A DNA stretch of 64,000 bases from an archaeon UBA583 (GCA_002506365.1 DAXK01000025.1:11212-75211); one strand, 5' to 3'. Shown: positions 1 through 8,762, counted from the first letter of the stretch. The notes: generated by a model from the letters alone, not told the origin. A program made the numbers and translations.

Positions 1-2
1 CT

Positions 3-365
3 TTTTTTAAAAAAGGCACAAATATTGTTTTAGAAGAAATTGAAATTCACAAAGAATACAATATTTTAAAAAATGAAATTCTTAAAGCTCAAACACTAAC
101 TGAACTAAAAAATATGTGTAAAGAATTTGAATTAGAACAAACTCCAAAAGATTTATACCACGAGCACCTTGAAAAAAGTGTAGACTTAGACCAAATTATC
201 GAATACTGTAAAAATAAAAAAATAAACATATCAAAAGTTTTAAAGAAAAAACAAATGCTTGATAAAAAATATATTAAACATAAATTAATATCAAATAAAT
301 TTGAAAATAATAAAGTTGAATTAAAAATAAAACCAAAAGTAGATGTAAACTTTAAAATAAAATAA
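3..365 (+). CDS. C-terminal part of an unidentified protein (cut by window edge)
   Basis: The frame is open from the left edge to the TAA at 363-365, so this is the last 120 or so residues of a gene that starts outside the window. The visible part begins FFKKGTNIVLEEIEIHKEYN, and the ATG at 114 is therefore internal. The protein is rich in Lys, Glu, Asn and Ile and looks helical in its first two thirds, with a basic tail. I see no membrane segment, cysteine motif or known domain. It converges on srp54 with a 21-base gap, and the two genes share a terminal hairpin. No function is assigned. Confidence 0.7.
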   Translation, partial: FFKKGTNIVLEEIEIHKEYNILKNEILKAQTLTELKNMCKEFELEQTPKDLYHEHLEKSVDLDQIIEYCKNKKINISKVLKKKQMLDKKYIKHKLISNKFENNKVELKIKPKVDVNFKIK

Positions 366-388
366 AAAATAAATCAAATATTTATTTT
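366..388. terminator. Inverted repeat between convergent genes
   Basis: Perfect 9-bp arms (AAAATAAAT at 366-374, ATTTATTTT at 380-388) flank a 5-base loop. It follows directly after the stop codon of the plus-strand gene and covers two bases of the srp54 stop codon. It is probably a 3'-end hairpin serving both mRNAs. The arms are pure A/T, so chance is possible. Confidence 0.4.
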
Positions 389-1796
389 AACGTCTCCCTT
401 GTTGTTTCATCATCTGCTTCATCATTTTCTTCCCACCAAACTTTTTCATCATATCCATCATAGCATTAGGATCCTCCATTGACTTCTCATCAAAATCATC
501 CATATTTCCAGGTTTAGTAAAAGCTTCCATCATCTTTTTAGTTTGTTTAAAATGTTTTAATAATTCCCTAACATCATATAACTCCATTCCAGAACCCTTA
601 GCAATTCTCTCAACTCTTGGAGTTGAAATTTCCTTTGGATTTTCCTTTTCATACTTTGTCATAGAATCCATAGCAAACTTCCATTTTTTCATTTTCTCCT
701 CTTGAGCACCTAACATATTTGAATCAATATTTAAATTACCCATCCCAGGAATCAAATTCATAATTTTAGACATAGAACCCATTTTCTTCATAGCTCCCAT
801 TTGTTCATATAAATCATTTAAATTAAAATCTCCAGACATCATACGAGTTCCCATATCTTGAGCCTTTTCCTCATCAATAGCTAATCTTGCTTTCTCAAGC
901 AGACCCTCTAAATTCCCCATACCTAATAACTCAGAAACAAACTTCTCAGAATTAAATCTCTCAAAATCCTCAGTATTCTCACCTACACCAATAAATCTAA
1001 CTGGAGCATTAACAATAGAACAAGCAGACAATGCACCTCCACCCTTACCAGTTCCATCCATCTTAGAAATAATAACTCCTGAAACATCTAAATTATCCTT
1101 AAAAGCTTGAGCTTGCTTTTGAGCAGTTTGACCAACATCAGCACCCATAACTAAAAATGTATCAGTAGGTTCAACAATAGAATTTAAAGAAATAATCTCC
1201 TCAACTAACTCATCATTTAAATTATCCCGACCAGCACTATCAATAATTACTACATCATACTTAGATAATTCATCTGAAAATTTAGAATAAATCTCATTAG
1301 GGCTCTTAAGCTCAGGCGCACCAAAAACATCAATCTCAATTCTCTCTCCTAACTGTCTAAGTTGTTCATAAGCAGCAGGTCTCCAAGTATCAGTAGAAAT
1401 CATAGCAACTTTTTTAGAACGATTTTTAAAATACATTCCAAGTTTTCCAGTTGTCGTAGTTTTACCTTGCCCATATAATCCAACTAACAAAATTCTATTC
1501 TGCGTATCCGCAACAAGTTCAAATTCTTCTCCTGAACCCATAAACTTAGATAACTCCTCATAAATAATAGTAATTAAATGTTCTTTTTTATCTAATCCGG
1601 AAGTATTCTCCTTAATTGCCCTATCACGAATTGACTTAGTTAATTCTAAAACTAATCTAACATTTACATCTGAAGCTAATAAAGACTTTTGAATTTCCTT
1701 TACAACCTCTTCAACTAAAGTTCTATCCACTGTAATTGAATTTTTTACTTTTGATAATGCGTCCTTTAAAGAACTTCCTAATTTGTCTAAAACCAT
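387..1796 (-). CDS. srp54: Signal recognition particle 54 kDa protein (SRP54/Ffh)
   Basis: GTPase subunit of the signal recognition particle. It binds signal sequences and 7S RNA and docks with FtsY, which is encoded at 46105-47622. Order: helical N domain (1-90), GTPase G domain with G1 GQGKTTTT near 109-116, DTWRPAAYEQL near 136, DSAGR at 186-190 and SKMDG at 244-248, then a methionine-rich M domain (about 300-469) ending in a Met/Lys/Gln-rich tail. The length of 469 is normal. Three motifs deviate mildly from the usual archaeal forms: DTYRP to DTWRP, DTAGR to DSAGR, TKMDG to SKMDG. The key P-loop Lys and the guanine-specifying Asp are kept, so it should be active. Confidence 0.97.
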   Translation of the reverse strand: MVLDKLGSSLKDALSKVKNSITVDRTLVEEVVKEIQKSLLASDVNVRLVLELTKSIRDRAIKENTSGLDKKEHLITIIYEELSKFMGSGEEFELVADTQNRILLVGLYGQGKTTTTGKLGMYFKNRSKKVAMISTDTWRPAAYEQLRQLGERIEIDVFGAPELKSPNEIYSKFSDELSKYDVVIIDSAGRDNLNDELVEEIISLNSIVEPTDTFLVMGADVGQTAQKQAQAFKDNLDVSGVIISKMDGTGKGGGALSACSIVNAPVRFIGVGENTEDFERFNSEKFVSELLGMGNLEGLLEKARLAIDEEKAQDMGTRMMSGDFNLNDLYEQMGAMKKMGSMSKIMNLIPGMGNLNIDSNMLGAQEEKMKKWKFAMDSMTKYEKENPKEISTPRVERIAKGSGMELYDVRELLKHFKQTKKMMEAFTKPGNMDDFDEKSMEDPNAMMDMMKKFGGKKMMKQMMKQQGRR

Positions 1797-1843
1797 TTTT
1801 AATTTTTGATGAATTTATCCATTGAAAATTAAAAATAACACGT

Positions 1844-1860
1844 TTTTTCCATTGGAAAAA
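1844..1860. promoter_or_regulatory. Inverted repeat upstream of srp54
   Basis: Arms TTTTTCCA and TGGAAAAA (8 bp) are separated by one T, about 48-64 bases before the srp54 start. A partial copy (atccattgaaa) lies nearer the gene at 1818-1828. It could be an operator or a 5' structure. No regulator is identified. Confidence 0.3.
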
Positions 1861-2009
1861 TTATGTCTAAACCTAATTACAATGTAATTATATTTAATTT
1901 AATTTTATTTAAAATGAATTAAAATTCTTATCCTATTAAAAATAAAATAATTAATACTTATAAAATTAAGGTGTCAAAATAATAAATAATAGAAATAAAA
2001 GTTAAAAAC

Positions 2010-2030
2010 AAGTAATTTAAAAAATTACTT
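2010..2030 (-). terminator. Hairpin containing the stop codon of the DUF4870 gene
   Basis: AAGTAATTT (2010-2018) and AAATTACTT (2022-2030) form a perfect 9-bp stem with a 3-base loop. On the minus strand the first arm includes the last Lys codon and the TAA stop (2025-2027). Confidence 0.45.
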
Positions 2031-2333
2031 TAAAAAGTTAATAGTTAAAGGGTAATCCCATAACTCACCATCAGCAGCTTTAACAGCAGCTAAAATACAA
2101 AATACTAAATTTAAAATTCCTAAAACCATTAAAAATAATGCTCCAATTAAAACTAAAACTAAAATTGCTGAAATAATTGAATAAATTGTTAATGAAATTT
2201 GCCAATTTAATGCTTTCTTTGAATGATCCTTCAAAGCCTGATTATCGCTAGCTAATAATGTAACTAACGGACCGATTATCCAAGTAAATAATCCTAAAAT
2301 ATGTGGTAAAATTACCAAACTATCTTTACTCAT
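2025..2333 (-). CDS. DUF4870 (Tic20-like) small membrane protein
   Basis: About 102 residues, starting at the ATG (MSKDSLVILPH). The upstream in-frame GTG at 2352-2354 is less likely. The sequence has the DUF4870 pattern: an N-terminal hydrophobic segment with HILGLFTWIIGPLVTLL, a polar turn with Asn/Gln/Asp, KDHSKKALNWQ, then two further membrane segments and a short tail. Three to four transmembrane helices are expected. The family is widespread in bacteria and archaea without a firm biochemical role. It is divergent from pth2 and its stop codon lies inside a 9-bp inverted repeat. Confidence 0.75.
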   Translation of the reverse strand: MSKDSLVILPHILGLFTWIIGPLVTLLASDNQALKDHSKKALNWQISLTIYSIISAILVLVLIGALFLMVLGILNLVFCILAAVKAADGELWDYPLTINFLK

Positions 2334-2390
2334 AAAAATTATTAAAAAAATCACATTTATAAAAGTATTTAATTATATATAATTATGACA

Positions 2391-2445
2391 CTCAACAAAA
2401 TACATTATACTGTTGAGTTTAGAAATTTATTTTTAAATTTCTAAA
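2391..2445 (+). promoter_or_regulatory. Two adjacent hairpins upstream of pth2
   Basis: Hairpin 1 is CTCAACA (2391-2397) with TGTTGAG (2411-2417) and a 13-base loop. Hairpin 2 is a perfect 12-bp stem, TTTAGAAATTTA (2418-2429) and TAAATTTCTAAA (2434-2445), with loop TTTT. The pair ends 18 bases before the pth2 ATG. A TATA-like element lies within hairpin 2, so this may be an operator over the promoter. The second half resembles the TTAGAAAT...ATTTCT half of the dispersed repeats at 19975 and 39576. Confidence 0.45.
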
Positions 2446-2463
2446 GTTTATACAAAGTAGAAA

Positions 2464-2811
2464 ATGACAAACCTAAAACAAGTAATTCTAGTTAGAACAG
2501 ACATCAAAATGTCTAAAGGGAAAGTTGCAGCTCAAGTAGCACACGGAGCTGTAAACTGCGCCTTATCTGCAAATAAAAAATTATTAAAAAACTGGCAATC
2601 AACAGGTATGAAAAAAATTACACTTAAAGTTGAATCACTAGAAGAAATGAAAAAATATCAACAACTAGCTGATGAAAATGATTTAGTAAACTCCCTAATT
2701 ACTGATGCTGGTCATACTGAAATTGCCCCTGGAACACAAACAGTATTATGTATTGGACCAGGTCCAGAAATTCAAATTGACAAAATAACTGGAGATTTAA
2801 AAATTTATTAA
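2464..2811 (+). CDS. pth2: Peptidyl-tRNA hydrolase, Pth2 type
   Basis: Cleaves peptidyl-tRNA released during abortive translation, recycling the tRNA. At 115 residues it has the normal archaeal Pth2 length and all its signatures: MSKGKVAAQVAHGAV near 17-31, a central helix with the LEEM pattern, and ITDAGHTEIAPGTQT near 79-93 followed by the IGPGP strand. The stop codon lies at the centre of a 14-base palindrome, and the next gene starts 3 bases later. The two genes are probably cotranscribed. Confidence 0.96.
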   Translation: MTNLKQVILVRTDIKMSKGKVAAQVAHGAVNCALSANKKLLKNWQSTGMKKITLKVESLEEMKKYQQLADENDLVNSLITDAGHTEIAPGTQTVLCIGPGPEIQIDKITGDLKIY

Positions 2812-2816
2812 TAAAT
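2803..2816 (+). terminator. Palindrome centred on the pth2 stop codon
   Basis: ATTTATTAATAAAT is a perfect 14-base palindrome containing the pth2 TAA (2809-2811) and the first two bases of the next ATG. Because the downstream gene is cotranscribed, a role in processing or translational coupling is as likely as termination. All A/T, so it is weak as evidence. Confidence 0.25.
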
Positions 2817-3606
2817 GGATTTTGAATACTCACAAATAAATTTTAAAGGATTTGAGCAAATCAGAGAACAACTAAAAACAATTACTAGATATTCTAACAT
2901 GGAAACTATGTTCTATAGAACTAATGATTATTCTCACTCAAAAAGTGTTTTCTATTTACTAAAAGAAACTATTCCAAAAATTAAAAAAATATATCCTAAA
3001 TTTAATGAAGAAAAAGCTTTAATAATGGCCGCAATTCACGATGACACTGAAATAATTATTGGAGATTTTCAAGCAGGAAATAAAGCAAAACTAAACAAAG
3101 AACAAGTTTTAGAACTAGAAACTAAAGAATTAAACGCAATTAATGAAATGTCTCTAAAATATCCTAAAACAATTAATGGATTTAACTATGAACAATTACT
3201 CCTAGAAATATTTCATAAAAATACAATCGAAGCAAATATTGTAAAATATTTAGACAGATTTGATGCTTTTGGAGAATCATGTCATGAAATCTTTGCCGGA
3301 AACATTTGTTTTGCAACACAAGTAGAAAATGAATATGGACTTATTGAACTTCCAACCCCATACTACATTACAAGATTTAATGACTATGAAACAAATTATC
3401 CTCTAATCTCTGAATTAATTGAATCAAACCAAATACCATTTTTAAAAAAATATATGGATTTAAAAATAATAAACATTGTTAAAAATAAAAAACCACACAC
3501 AAAACATAGTTTAAGCACAAACACAAACTCACTAGAATATAACTTTTGGAAAAAAGTATTAATTAAACATAATTTTTCAGAAAAATTATTAAATAAAGTT
3601 GAATAA
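2815..3606 (+). CDS. HD-domain phosphohydrolase (YfbR/HDDC2-like)
   Basis: 263 residues. The N-terminal half carries the metal-binding HD pattern: His41 in DYSHSKS, His75-Asp76 in AAIHDDTEIIIGD and Asp147 in YLDRFD. The HDDTE...GD spacing is typical of the YfbR/HDDC2 5'-deoxynucleotidase group, which removes phosphate from dNMPs. The C-terminal 90 residues (after about 170) are lineage-specific and basic. It starts 3 bases after pth2 and is likely cotranscribed. The substrate is not fixed by sequence; a nucleotide monophosphate is the best guess. Confidence 0.75.
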   Translation: MDFEYSQINFKGFEQIREQLKTITRYSNMETMFYRTNDYSHSKSVFYLLKETIPKIKKIYPKFNEEKALIMAAIHDDTEIIIGDFQAGNKAKLNKEQVLELETKELNAINEMSLKYPKTINGFNYEQLLLEIFHKNTIEANIVKYLDRFDAFGESCHEIFAGNICFATQVENEYGLIELPTPYYITRFNDYETNYPLISELIESNQIPFLKKYMDLKIINIVKNKKPHTKHSLSTNTNSLEYNFWKKVLIKHNFSEKLLNKVE

Positions 3607-3650
3607 AAATAATTTATAATTTAATAAAATAAATTTTAAAATAATATAAT

Positions 3651-3962
3651 ATGGTAATCGAAATAGAAAATCAAATTAACAGTATTAAAGAAATTGTTGA
3701 CAATGCTATGAACGTAATGATTGATGAAGACGAAATTTTTTCATTTTCAAAAAAAAATAAAGAAAATATCAATAATACCCAAATAATTGAAAATATTCAA
3801 ATTGAGAAAATAATTCAATCATTACTAAAATTAAATATTTTAAAAACTAATAATTTGATGGCAAAAGACGAACTACAAGCAAGTGCTAAATTATCAATTC
3901 ACCTAATTAAAGAAGAAAATGATTGTGAAATAAATAAAATACTAAGTTTTCTTTCAAATTAA
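3651..3962 (+). CDS. Hypothetical acidic helical protein
   Basis: 103 residues, Asn/Ile/Glu-rich, no cysteines and no membrane segment. Predicted mostly helical, with an acidic stretch DEDEIFSFSKKNKEN near 23-37. It lies 44 bases after the HD gene and 49 bases before tRNA-Cys. I do not recognise a family. Codon use matches its neighbours, which supports a real gene. Confidence 0.5.
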   Translation: MVIEIENQINSIKEIVDNAMNVMIDEDEIFSFSKKNKENINNTQIIENIQIEKIIQSLLKLNILKTNNLMAKDELQASAKLSIHLIKEENDCEINKILSFLSN

Positions 3963-3971
3963 TAACTCAAC

Positions 3972-3980
3972 TTTTATAAA
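3972..3980 (+). promoter_or_regulatory. TATA box of tRNA-Cys
   Basis: TTTTATAAA, centred about 36 bases before the tRNA. The same spacing is seen for tRNA-Trp and tRNA-His, implying a leader of about 10 bases. Confidence 0.6.
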
Positions 3981-4011
3981 TAGATAATAATTAATTTTAT
4001 TATTCATTAAC

Positions 4012-4083
4012 GGCGGGGTGGCCAAGTGGTTAAGGCAGTAGGCTGCAACCCTGCGATCGTGGGTTCAAATCCCACCTCCGCCT
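4012..4083 (+). tRNA. tRNA-Cys (anticodon GCA)
   Basis: Cloverleaf folds completely: acceptor GGCGGGG with CTCCGCC (one G-T), D stem GCC/GGC, anticodon stem GTAGG/CCTGC around loop CTGCAAC (anticodon GCA), T stem GTGGG/CCCAC with loop TTCAAAT. Discriminator T73 agrees with cysteine identity. No intron and no encoded CCA. Confidence 0.96.
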
Positions 4084-4381
4084 TTTGAATATTGGTTTTT
4101 CTCGTGGCATCTCAAATTTCACTGAGTAATCCATATTCATTCTAAAATTCTAAAAATAAATTCAAACTTTAAATTTTACTATTAAAAAAAACTCAATCAA
4201 TTTAACTTAATATATTTAAATAAAATATAAATTAAATATACATATATAACTAAATCTAAATTAACAAATCTTCAAAAAACTCAAAATAACTGAGTAAATC
4301 ATTGGAAACTATATGGAAACTATACTTTGTGTATTCAATAAGATACATAAGTTTATATAATATAAAACATATAAAATAATT
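4084..4381. other. Intergenic region of 298 bases
   Basis: No convincing ORF or RNA. It holds T-rich sequence after the tRNA, a short direct repeat of TGGAAACTATA near 4303-4325, and at 4352-4360 the TATA box (TTTATATAA) of the GINS-like gene, centred 26 bases before its ATG. Confidence 0.5.
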
Positions 4382-4786
4382 ATGAATGCGCAAACAATTG
4401 AAGACTCTCAAGAATTACCATTAGTTACATTTAATTCACTATATAGTTTGCTACGTGAAGAAAAAAAAACTAAAGTTTTAATGAAACTACCTGAAAGATT
4501 TTATCCAGGATTTCAAAATTTCATTGAACAAAAACAACAAGAAGCAATTAAACTAACTCAAAATAAAGAGAACTCAAAAGCTATGAAAGAACAAAAAATC
4601 ATTATGGGATCTCAAAATTTAATTAATGAACTATTAAGTTTAAGATTATCTAAAATATCAAGTCTAGCAATTAAAACAACAATATTTGATGATGAAGAAT
4701 TTTCAACTAAAAACATTTTAGAAGATGAACAAGAATTTTTTAATGAATCATTAAAATTATCAAAAAAATCAAAACAATTAATCTAA
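4382..4786 (+). CDS. GINS-like DNA replication protein
   Basis: 134 residues resembling the N-terminal helical domain of archaeal GINS subunits (Gins51 type): LYSLLREEKKTKVLMKLPER and FYPGF near 20-43, then a long helix ending NLINELLSLRLSKISSLAI near 77-95. In archaea GINS binds MCM and the Cdc45/RecJ homologue to form the replicative helicase. The C-terminal 40 residues are acidic, and the small beta domain of full-length Gins51 appears to be missing or very short. It has its own TATA box and is followed 6 bases later by the permease gene. The family call rests on pattern recognition only. Confidence 0.6.
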   Translation: MNAQTIEDSQELPLVTFNSLYSLLREEKKTKVLMKLPERFYPGFQNFIEQKQQEAIKLTQNKENSKAMKEQKIIMGSQNLINELLSLRLSKISSLAIKTTIFDDEEFSTKNILEDEQEFFNESLKLSKKSKQLI

Positions 4787-4792
4787 TACAAA

Positions 4793-5866
4793 ATGAGTAG
4801 AATATATACAAAAGAAAGTGAAAAATGGTTTATCCTAGCCATCAGTTGTATATTTTTAGTATTAGGATTTATTGTAATCAAAGGGATTTTAGGAGTAATT
4901 TTAGTAAGTGCTATCTATTCTTACTTTTTATTTCCACTATACCAATACTATAATAAAAAAACAAATAATGAAAAACTAGCAGCTTTATTAACACTTTGTT
5001 CAGGAACATTTGTAGTATTATTCCCACTAATTTTAATTTTCTACTTTTTAATATTAAACCTAATTAAATTAGTTCTTCAATACCAAATTTTCATTGAAAA
5101 TCCAGATGTATTAAATGAAATATTAATCGGATTTTTTGAAAAATTCACAAACTCAAACATTTTATCAACAGTTAACTTTTCTGAATTATTCAACACATTA
5201 GTTCTATACATCCTAAATTTCACAAAAGAATTCACATCATCAATCCCTAGTGGAATTGTATACTTTTTAATTTCTTTATTCATTTCATACTACATTTTAA
5301 CATATAATAGAAAATTACTAAAAAGTTTCAATAACTACTTACCTCTAAGTTATAAAAAACAAGACGAAATTTTAACAAATATTACAAAAAATCTAAAAGT
5401 TTTATTTAAAGGATATTTCTTAACAGGAGTATTACAAACAATTGTTGCACTATTTGGATATATTATATTTGGAGCTCCAAACATTTTAATTATTACATTT
5501 TTAACATTAATTGCAAGTCTAATCCCATATTTGGGAAGTCCATTAATTTGGGTTCCAATTTCATTTTATATGATTGTAATTGGAGATACATTTAATGGAA
5601 TTGCATTATTATTATATGGAACATTTATTATTTCAATGATTGATAACTTTGTAAGACCATATTTAATGAGTAATAAAGAAACTCTTTCTCCACCAATGGT
5701 ATTCATTGGATTTGTAGGAGGTATTTTCGCTTTTGGAATTATTGGAATTATCATTGGACCAATTATTATCTCCATAACATTCATCTTTTTAAAATATTTA
5801 GTAAAATATTTTCAGTTTAAACCTGAACAAGAAGAAGATGATGACGATGAAAAAACAATAATTTAA
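4793..5866 (+). CDS. AI-2E family transporter (permease)
   Basis: 357 residues with about eight membrane helices and the PF01594 hallmarks: the LKVLFKGYFLTGVLQT segment near 202-217, a Gly/Pro-rich ASLIPYLGSPLIWVP motif near 241-255, DNFVRPYLMSNKETLSP near 284-300, and a glycine-rich last helix pair. The C-terminus is a short acidic tail. The family exports autoinducer-2 in one bacterium, but most members transport other solutes such as Na+/H+, so quorum sensing should not be inferred. Probably cotranscribed with the GINS-like gene. Confidence 0.9.
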   Translation: MSRIYTKESEKWFILAISCIFLVLGFIVIKGILGVILVSAIYSYFLFPLYQYYNKKTNNEKLAALLTLCSGTFVVLFPLILIFYFLILNLIKLVLQYQIFIENPDVLNEILIGFFEKFTNSNILSTVNFSELFNTLVLYILNFTKEFTSSIPSGIVYFLISLFISYYILTYNRKLLKSFNNYLPLSYKKQDEILTNITKNLKVLFKGYFLTGVLQTIVALFGYIIFGAPNILIITFLTLIASLIPYLGSPLIWVPISFYMIVIGDTFNGIALLLYGTFIISMIDNFVRPYLMSNKETLSPPMVFIGFVGGIFAFGIIGIIIGPIIISITFIFLKYLVKYFQFKPEQEEDDDDEKTII

Positions 5867-5927
5867 ACTCAAATATATAGATTAACTATAATCACCTTAG
5901 TATATACTGATATATATTTGCGATATC

Positions 5928-5937
5928 TATTTAAATA
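5928..5937 (+). promoter_or_regulatory. TATA box of the AbrB/PhoU regulator
   Basis: ATTTAAATAG lies about 25 bases before the ATG at 5957, so the transcript should start at or next to the start codon (leaderless). Confidence 0.5.
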
Positions 5938-5956
5938 GATAAATAATTTTATTATT

Positions 5957-6898
5957 ATGGAACCTAGAAAAATTATTCAATTTGGTAATTCATCATATGT
6001 TATTACATTACCACAGGACTGGCTAAAAGAAAATAATCTTGATAAAGGAGATAAATTAAATTTAATTGAAAGTAATGAAACTTTAATTTTAAGTATTGCT
6101 GATAAAAAGAAAACTCAAAAAACAGCTGAAATATCATTTGACAACATCCCATTAAAATTATTTAACAAAGAATTAATTTCATATTATTTAAAAAATTTTA
6201 AATACATTAAAATTAAATCCGAAAATGCAATTGAAAAATTAGAACAAATCAGAGTATTAAAAGATAAATTAAGTTCTGTTGAAATTACAGAAATTAATCC
6301 TGACTATATTATGTTAAAAGATTTAACAAGTCCTGAAGAATTAGAAGTAAATAAAATTACAAAAGAAATCATTAAGATGGGTAAAATTTTATTCACTGAA
6401 CTTAAAAAAGATACAGAAGGAAAATCAAAATACTTTCTAATTACTAATTTAGATAAAAATATTAATAAATTAACATTTTTAGCATACAAAGCAATTAATT
6501 ATAATTTAGATGTTTGGAAAAACCCTGGTGAAGTAAAAGATACTCATCACCTAAGAAAGATTATTTCAACTCTTGAAATGACAGGAGACATTATGAAAAG
6601 AGTTGCAAGATACCTAAAAGATGACGATGCAACTTGTAGTCAATTTTATGAAATTTTTGACGAATTAGAAAGATATTATGACTTTGTAACTGGCCTAATT
6701 GACCCTGAAATTGACTTAGATGAAAACCTAAAAGCATGTTTAGATAAAAAACAATCTCTATTGAAATCAATTGATTTTTCAAGAGAAAAATTTGAAGATA
6801 ATTTAAATTTATACTTAGTTACATCTCAATTAATTAAAGACATTTTAGGTAAATTAGACAGTTTAGTATTAGCAGTAATTGATCTTAAATGTAAATAA
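5957..6898 (+). CDS. AbrB-PhoU domain regulatory protein
   Basis: 313 residues. Residues 1-50 form a SpoVT/AbrB DNA-binding fold (RKIIQFGNSSYVITLPQDWL, then KGDKLNLIE). Two PhoU-like helical bundles follow, including HHLRKIISTLEMTGDIMKRV and ARYL near 196-219. This AbrB-PhoU architecture is typical of archaeal phosphate-uptake regulators. No Pst transporter is nearby, so the regulated process is unknown. The gene stands alone and ends in the strongest hairpin of the window, which contains its stop codon. Confidence 0.85.
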   Translation: MEPRKIIQFGNSSYVITLPQDWLKENNLDKGDKLNLIESNETLILSIADKKKTQKTAEISFDNIPLKLFNKELISYYLKNFKYIKIKSENAIEKLEQIRVLKDKLSSVEITEINPDYIMLKDLTSPEELEVNKITKEIIKMGKILFTELKKDTEGKSKYFLITNLDKNINKLTFLAYKAINYNLDVWKNPGEVKDTHHLRKIISTLEMTGDIMKRVARYLKDDDATCSQFYEIFDELERYYDFVTGLIDPEIDLDENLKACLDKKQSLLKSIDFSREKFEDNLNLYLVTSQLIKDILGKLDSLVLAVIDLKCK

Positions 6899-6925
6899 TT
6901 AAATTTTAAAGATTTAATTATTTAC
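6891..6925 (+). terminator. 14-bp hairpin containing the stop codon of the PhoU-type gene
   Basis: Stem GTAAATAATTAAAT (6891-6904) with ATTTAATTATTTAC (6912-6925), perfect over 14 bp, loop TTTAAAG. The TAA stop (6896-6898) is inside the first arm, so the last two codons are part of the structure. Confidence 0.6.
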
Positions 6926-6960
6926 AAACCATTCTACATAGTAGAATCTGTGTGTGAATT
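6926..6960 (+). repeat. Palindromic element, copy 1 (partner at 39531)
   Basis: AAACCATTCTACATAGTAGA and following AATCTGTGTGTG contain the hairpin ATTCTAC-ATA-GTAGAAT (6931-6947). The same frame (CCATT, hairpin, CTGTGT) occurs at 39531-39570 with compensating changes in the stem. Confidence 0.5.
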
Positions 6961-7112
6961 AATTTATATTGTAAATTTATTCAATTTAAAATAAACTCAA
7001 AACAAAAATAAATTAAATAATAAATTAATCAAGTTTTAACCATCATTTAATTCAATCTTTTTTCTAAAATTAAAATATAAATATTTTTAAACTACTATAT
7101 CAAAATACAAAT

Positions 7113-8762
7113 ATGAATTTTGACAAAATCAAAGCAAGTAGGACAATAATTACAATACTAGGTATTTTTTTTCTACTATATGGAACTTTTGAAATATTTA
7201 AATTATTTTCAAAAACATTAGTAAATACATTCTCATTATCACTAACTATATATGAAAACGCAAACTTATTATTAGCAATTATATTTATAATTCAAGGATA
7301 TATATTAACAAATATAGGAATTTATTATACCAATTTTTTCAAACAAATTACAAAAACAATCGTATCATTTTCAATATTTTTTATTTCAATTTCACTTATG
7401 TTATTTGCTGTAAATAATAATTCAGAAGAGCTAACTAATTCAATACAACCAAGTATAGATAAATTATTAGCATCATCAGTAGATTCAGTCGTAAAAGATA
7501 ATATTCAAATAATTCCTGGAAATTCAATTGATATTACTATTTCTGAAAGTTCAACAATTAATAAATTTTATACATCAAATTTAACAATAAATCAAGCAAA
7601 TTTATTTTTATCATATTTTGAATTAAATAATATTAACCAGGATAAATCCATATTTTTTGCTAAATTATTTATCTCATTAATTTATTCAGAATTAGATAAA
7701 ACAGACGGATTAAGTGCTGATGTTGCAATCCCTGTCTCAGAAATACAAACTCAAATTTCAAATCTTGAAATAGATTTAAAATCACTTGAATTAATTGACA
7801 CATCTTTAATTAAACAATTTTTTGATATTGATGAAAACTCATACATCACCATATTAGTTTCACAAAATAGTGAAATTAAAACAATAACTGTTGGTCAAAT
7901 TCCTCAAAATGACATAAATTTAATTTGGGAAAAATTAGATCTAAATCCCAAAATTTCATTAAATACAAAATCGCAAATATTAGATATATTCTTTTCAACT
8001 TTAATTTTAGAACTTGAAAAATCAAATCAAAAAGAGTTAGTAGGAGCACTACCAATTGAAACATTTGGATCATTAATTCCTAAAGAATACTCTAATGTAT
8101 TTGATTACGATATTCTTCACTCAAACCTTACAATTAGGGCAAATCAAATTAAAAAAATCAGAGATGATTGTTCACTAAATGTTTTAAAAATTAATGAAGT
8201 TTGTGACATAATTAAACTAACGCACTATAACTATTTTTTAACAGATATTGAAAATTTATCTAAAATTTCAAACATAGAAATTCCTCAAACATACTTAAAT
8301 CAAATTGAAAAAGTAAACACACTTGAAAAACTAAATAATCAAATAGAAACATTTTCTAAACAAAATATCACATTTTTAATAATTGGAATTATAATATTAT
8401 TTCTATCAGGATTAAGTTATTTCACTCATCAAAAAATTAATAATTTAAATATTAATTATTTTGATATTTCAAGAGAAATTTTTAAAATAAATGTGTATAG
8501 TTTTCTAATCTCATTTATATTTTTAATTATAGGATACATAATTATTACATCTCAAAAAACATTTGATTACATAAAATTACAAGTCCCTGAAAATATTAAA
8601 AGCATCATTGAAATTTTCCCATCACTACCAATGATTTTAATATTTAATAACATATTATTAGAAGCAATCATCTACTATTTAATTTACTTAATTATTATTT
8701 TAATTATTTATTTATCCCTACATTTTTACATTAAATTTAACACTAAAAATCAACTTAACTAA
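7113..8762 (+). CDS. Membrane protein with large extracytoplasmic domain, unknown
   Basis: 549 residues. Three hydrophobic helices lie at the N-terminus (about 12-36, 48-70, 82-99), then a polar Asn/Ser/Glu-rich region of about 310 residues with no cysteines, then three more helices (about 415-435, 460-485, 500-540). The middle is probably outside the cell and the termini inside. No catalytic motif or family is recognised. It stands alone between two promoters. Its topology recalls membrane-anchored assembly factors, and it directly precedes the pilus locus, but no functional link can be shown. Confidence 0.7.
   Translation: MNFDKIKASRTIITILGIFFLLYGTFEIFKLFSKTLVNTFSLSLTIYENANLLLAIIFIIQGYILTNIGIYYTNFFKQITKTIVSFSIFFISISLMLFAVNNNSEELTNSIQPSIDKLLASSVDSVVKDNIQIIPGNSIDITISESSTINKFYTSNLTINQANLFLSYFELNNINQDKSIFFAKLFISLIYSELDKTDGLSADVAIPVSEIQTQISNLEIDLKSLELIDTSLIKQFFDIDENSYITILVSQNSEIKTITVGQIPQNDINLIWEKLDLNPKISLNTKSQILDIFFSTLILELEKSNQKELVGALPIETFGSLIPKEYSNVFDYDILHSNLTIRANQIKKIRDDCSLNVLKINEVCDIIKLTHYNYFLTDIENLSKISNIEIPQTYLNQIEKVNTLEKLNNQIETFSKQNITFLIIGIIILFLSGLSYFTHQKINNLNINYFDISREIFKINVYSFLISFIFLIIGYIIITSQKTFDYIKLQVPENIKSIIEIFPSLPMILIFNNILLEAIIYYLIYLIIILIIYLSLHFYIKFNTKNQLN

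Noticed and set aside
4793..5866. Quorum-sensing transporter
   Set aside because: AI-2E family membership does not imply AI-2 transport and no luxS-like gene is in the window.
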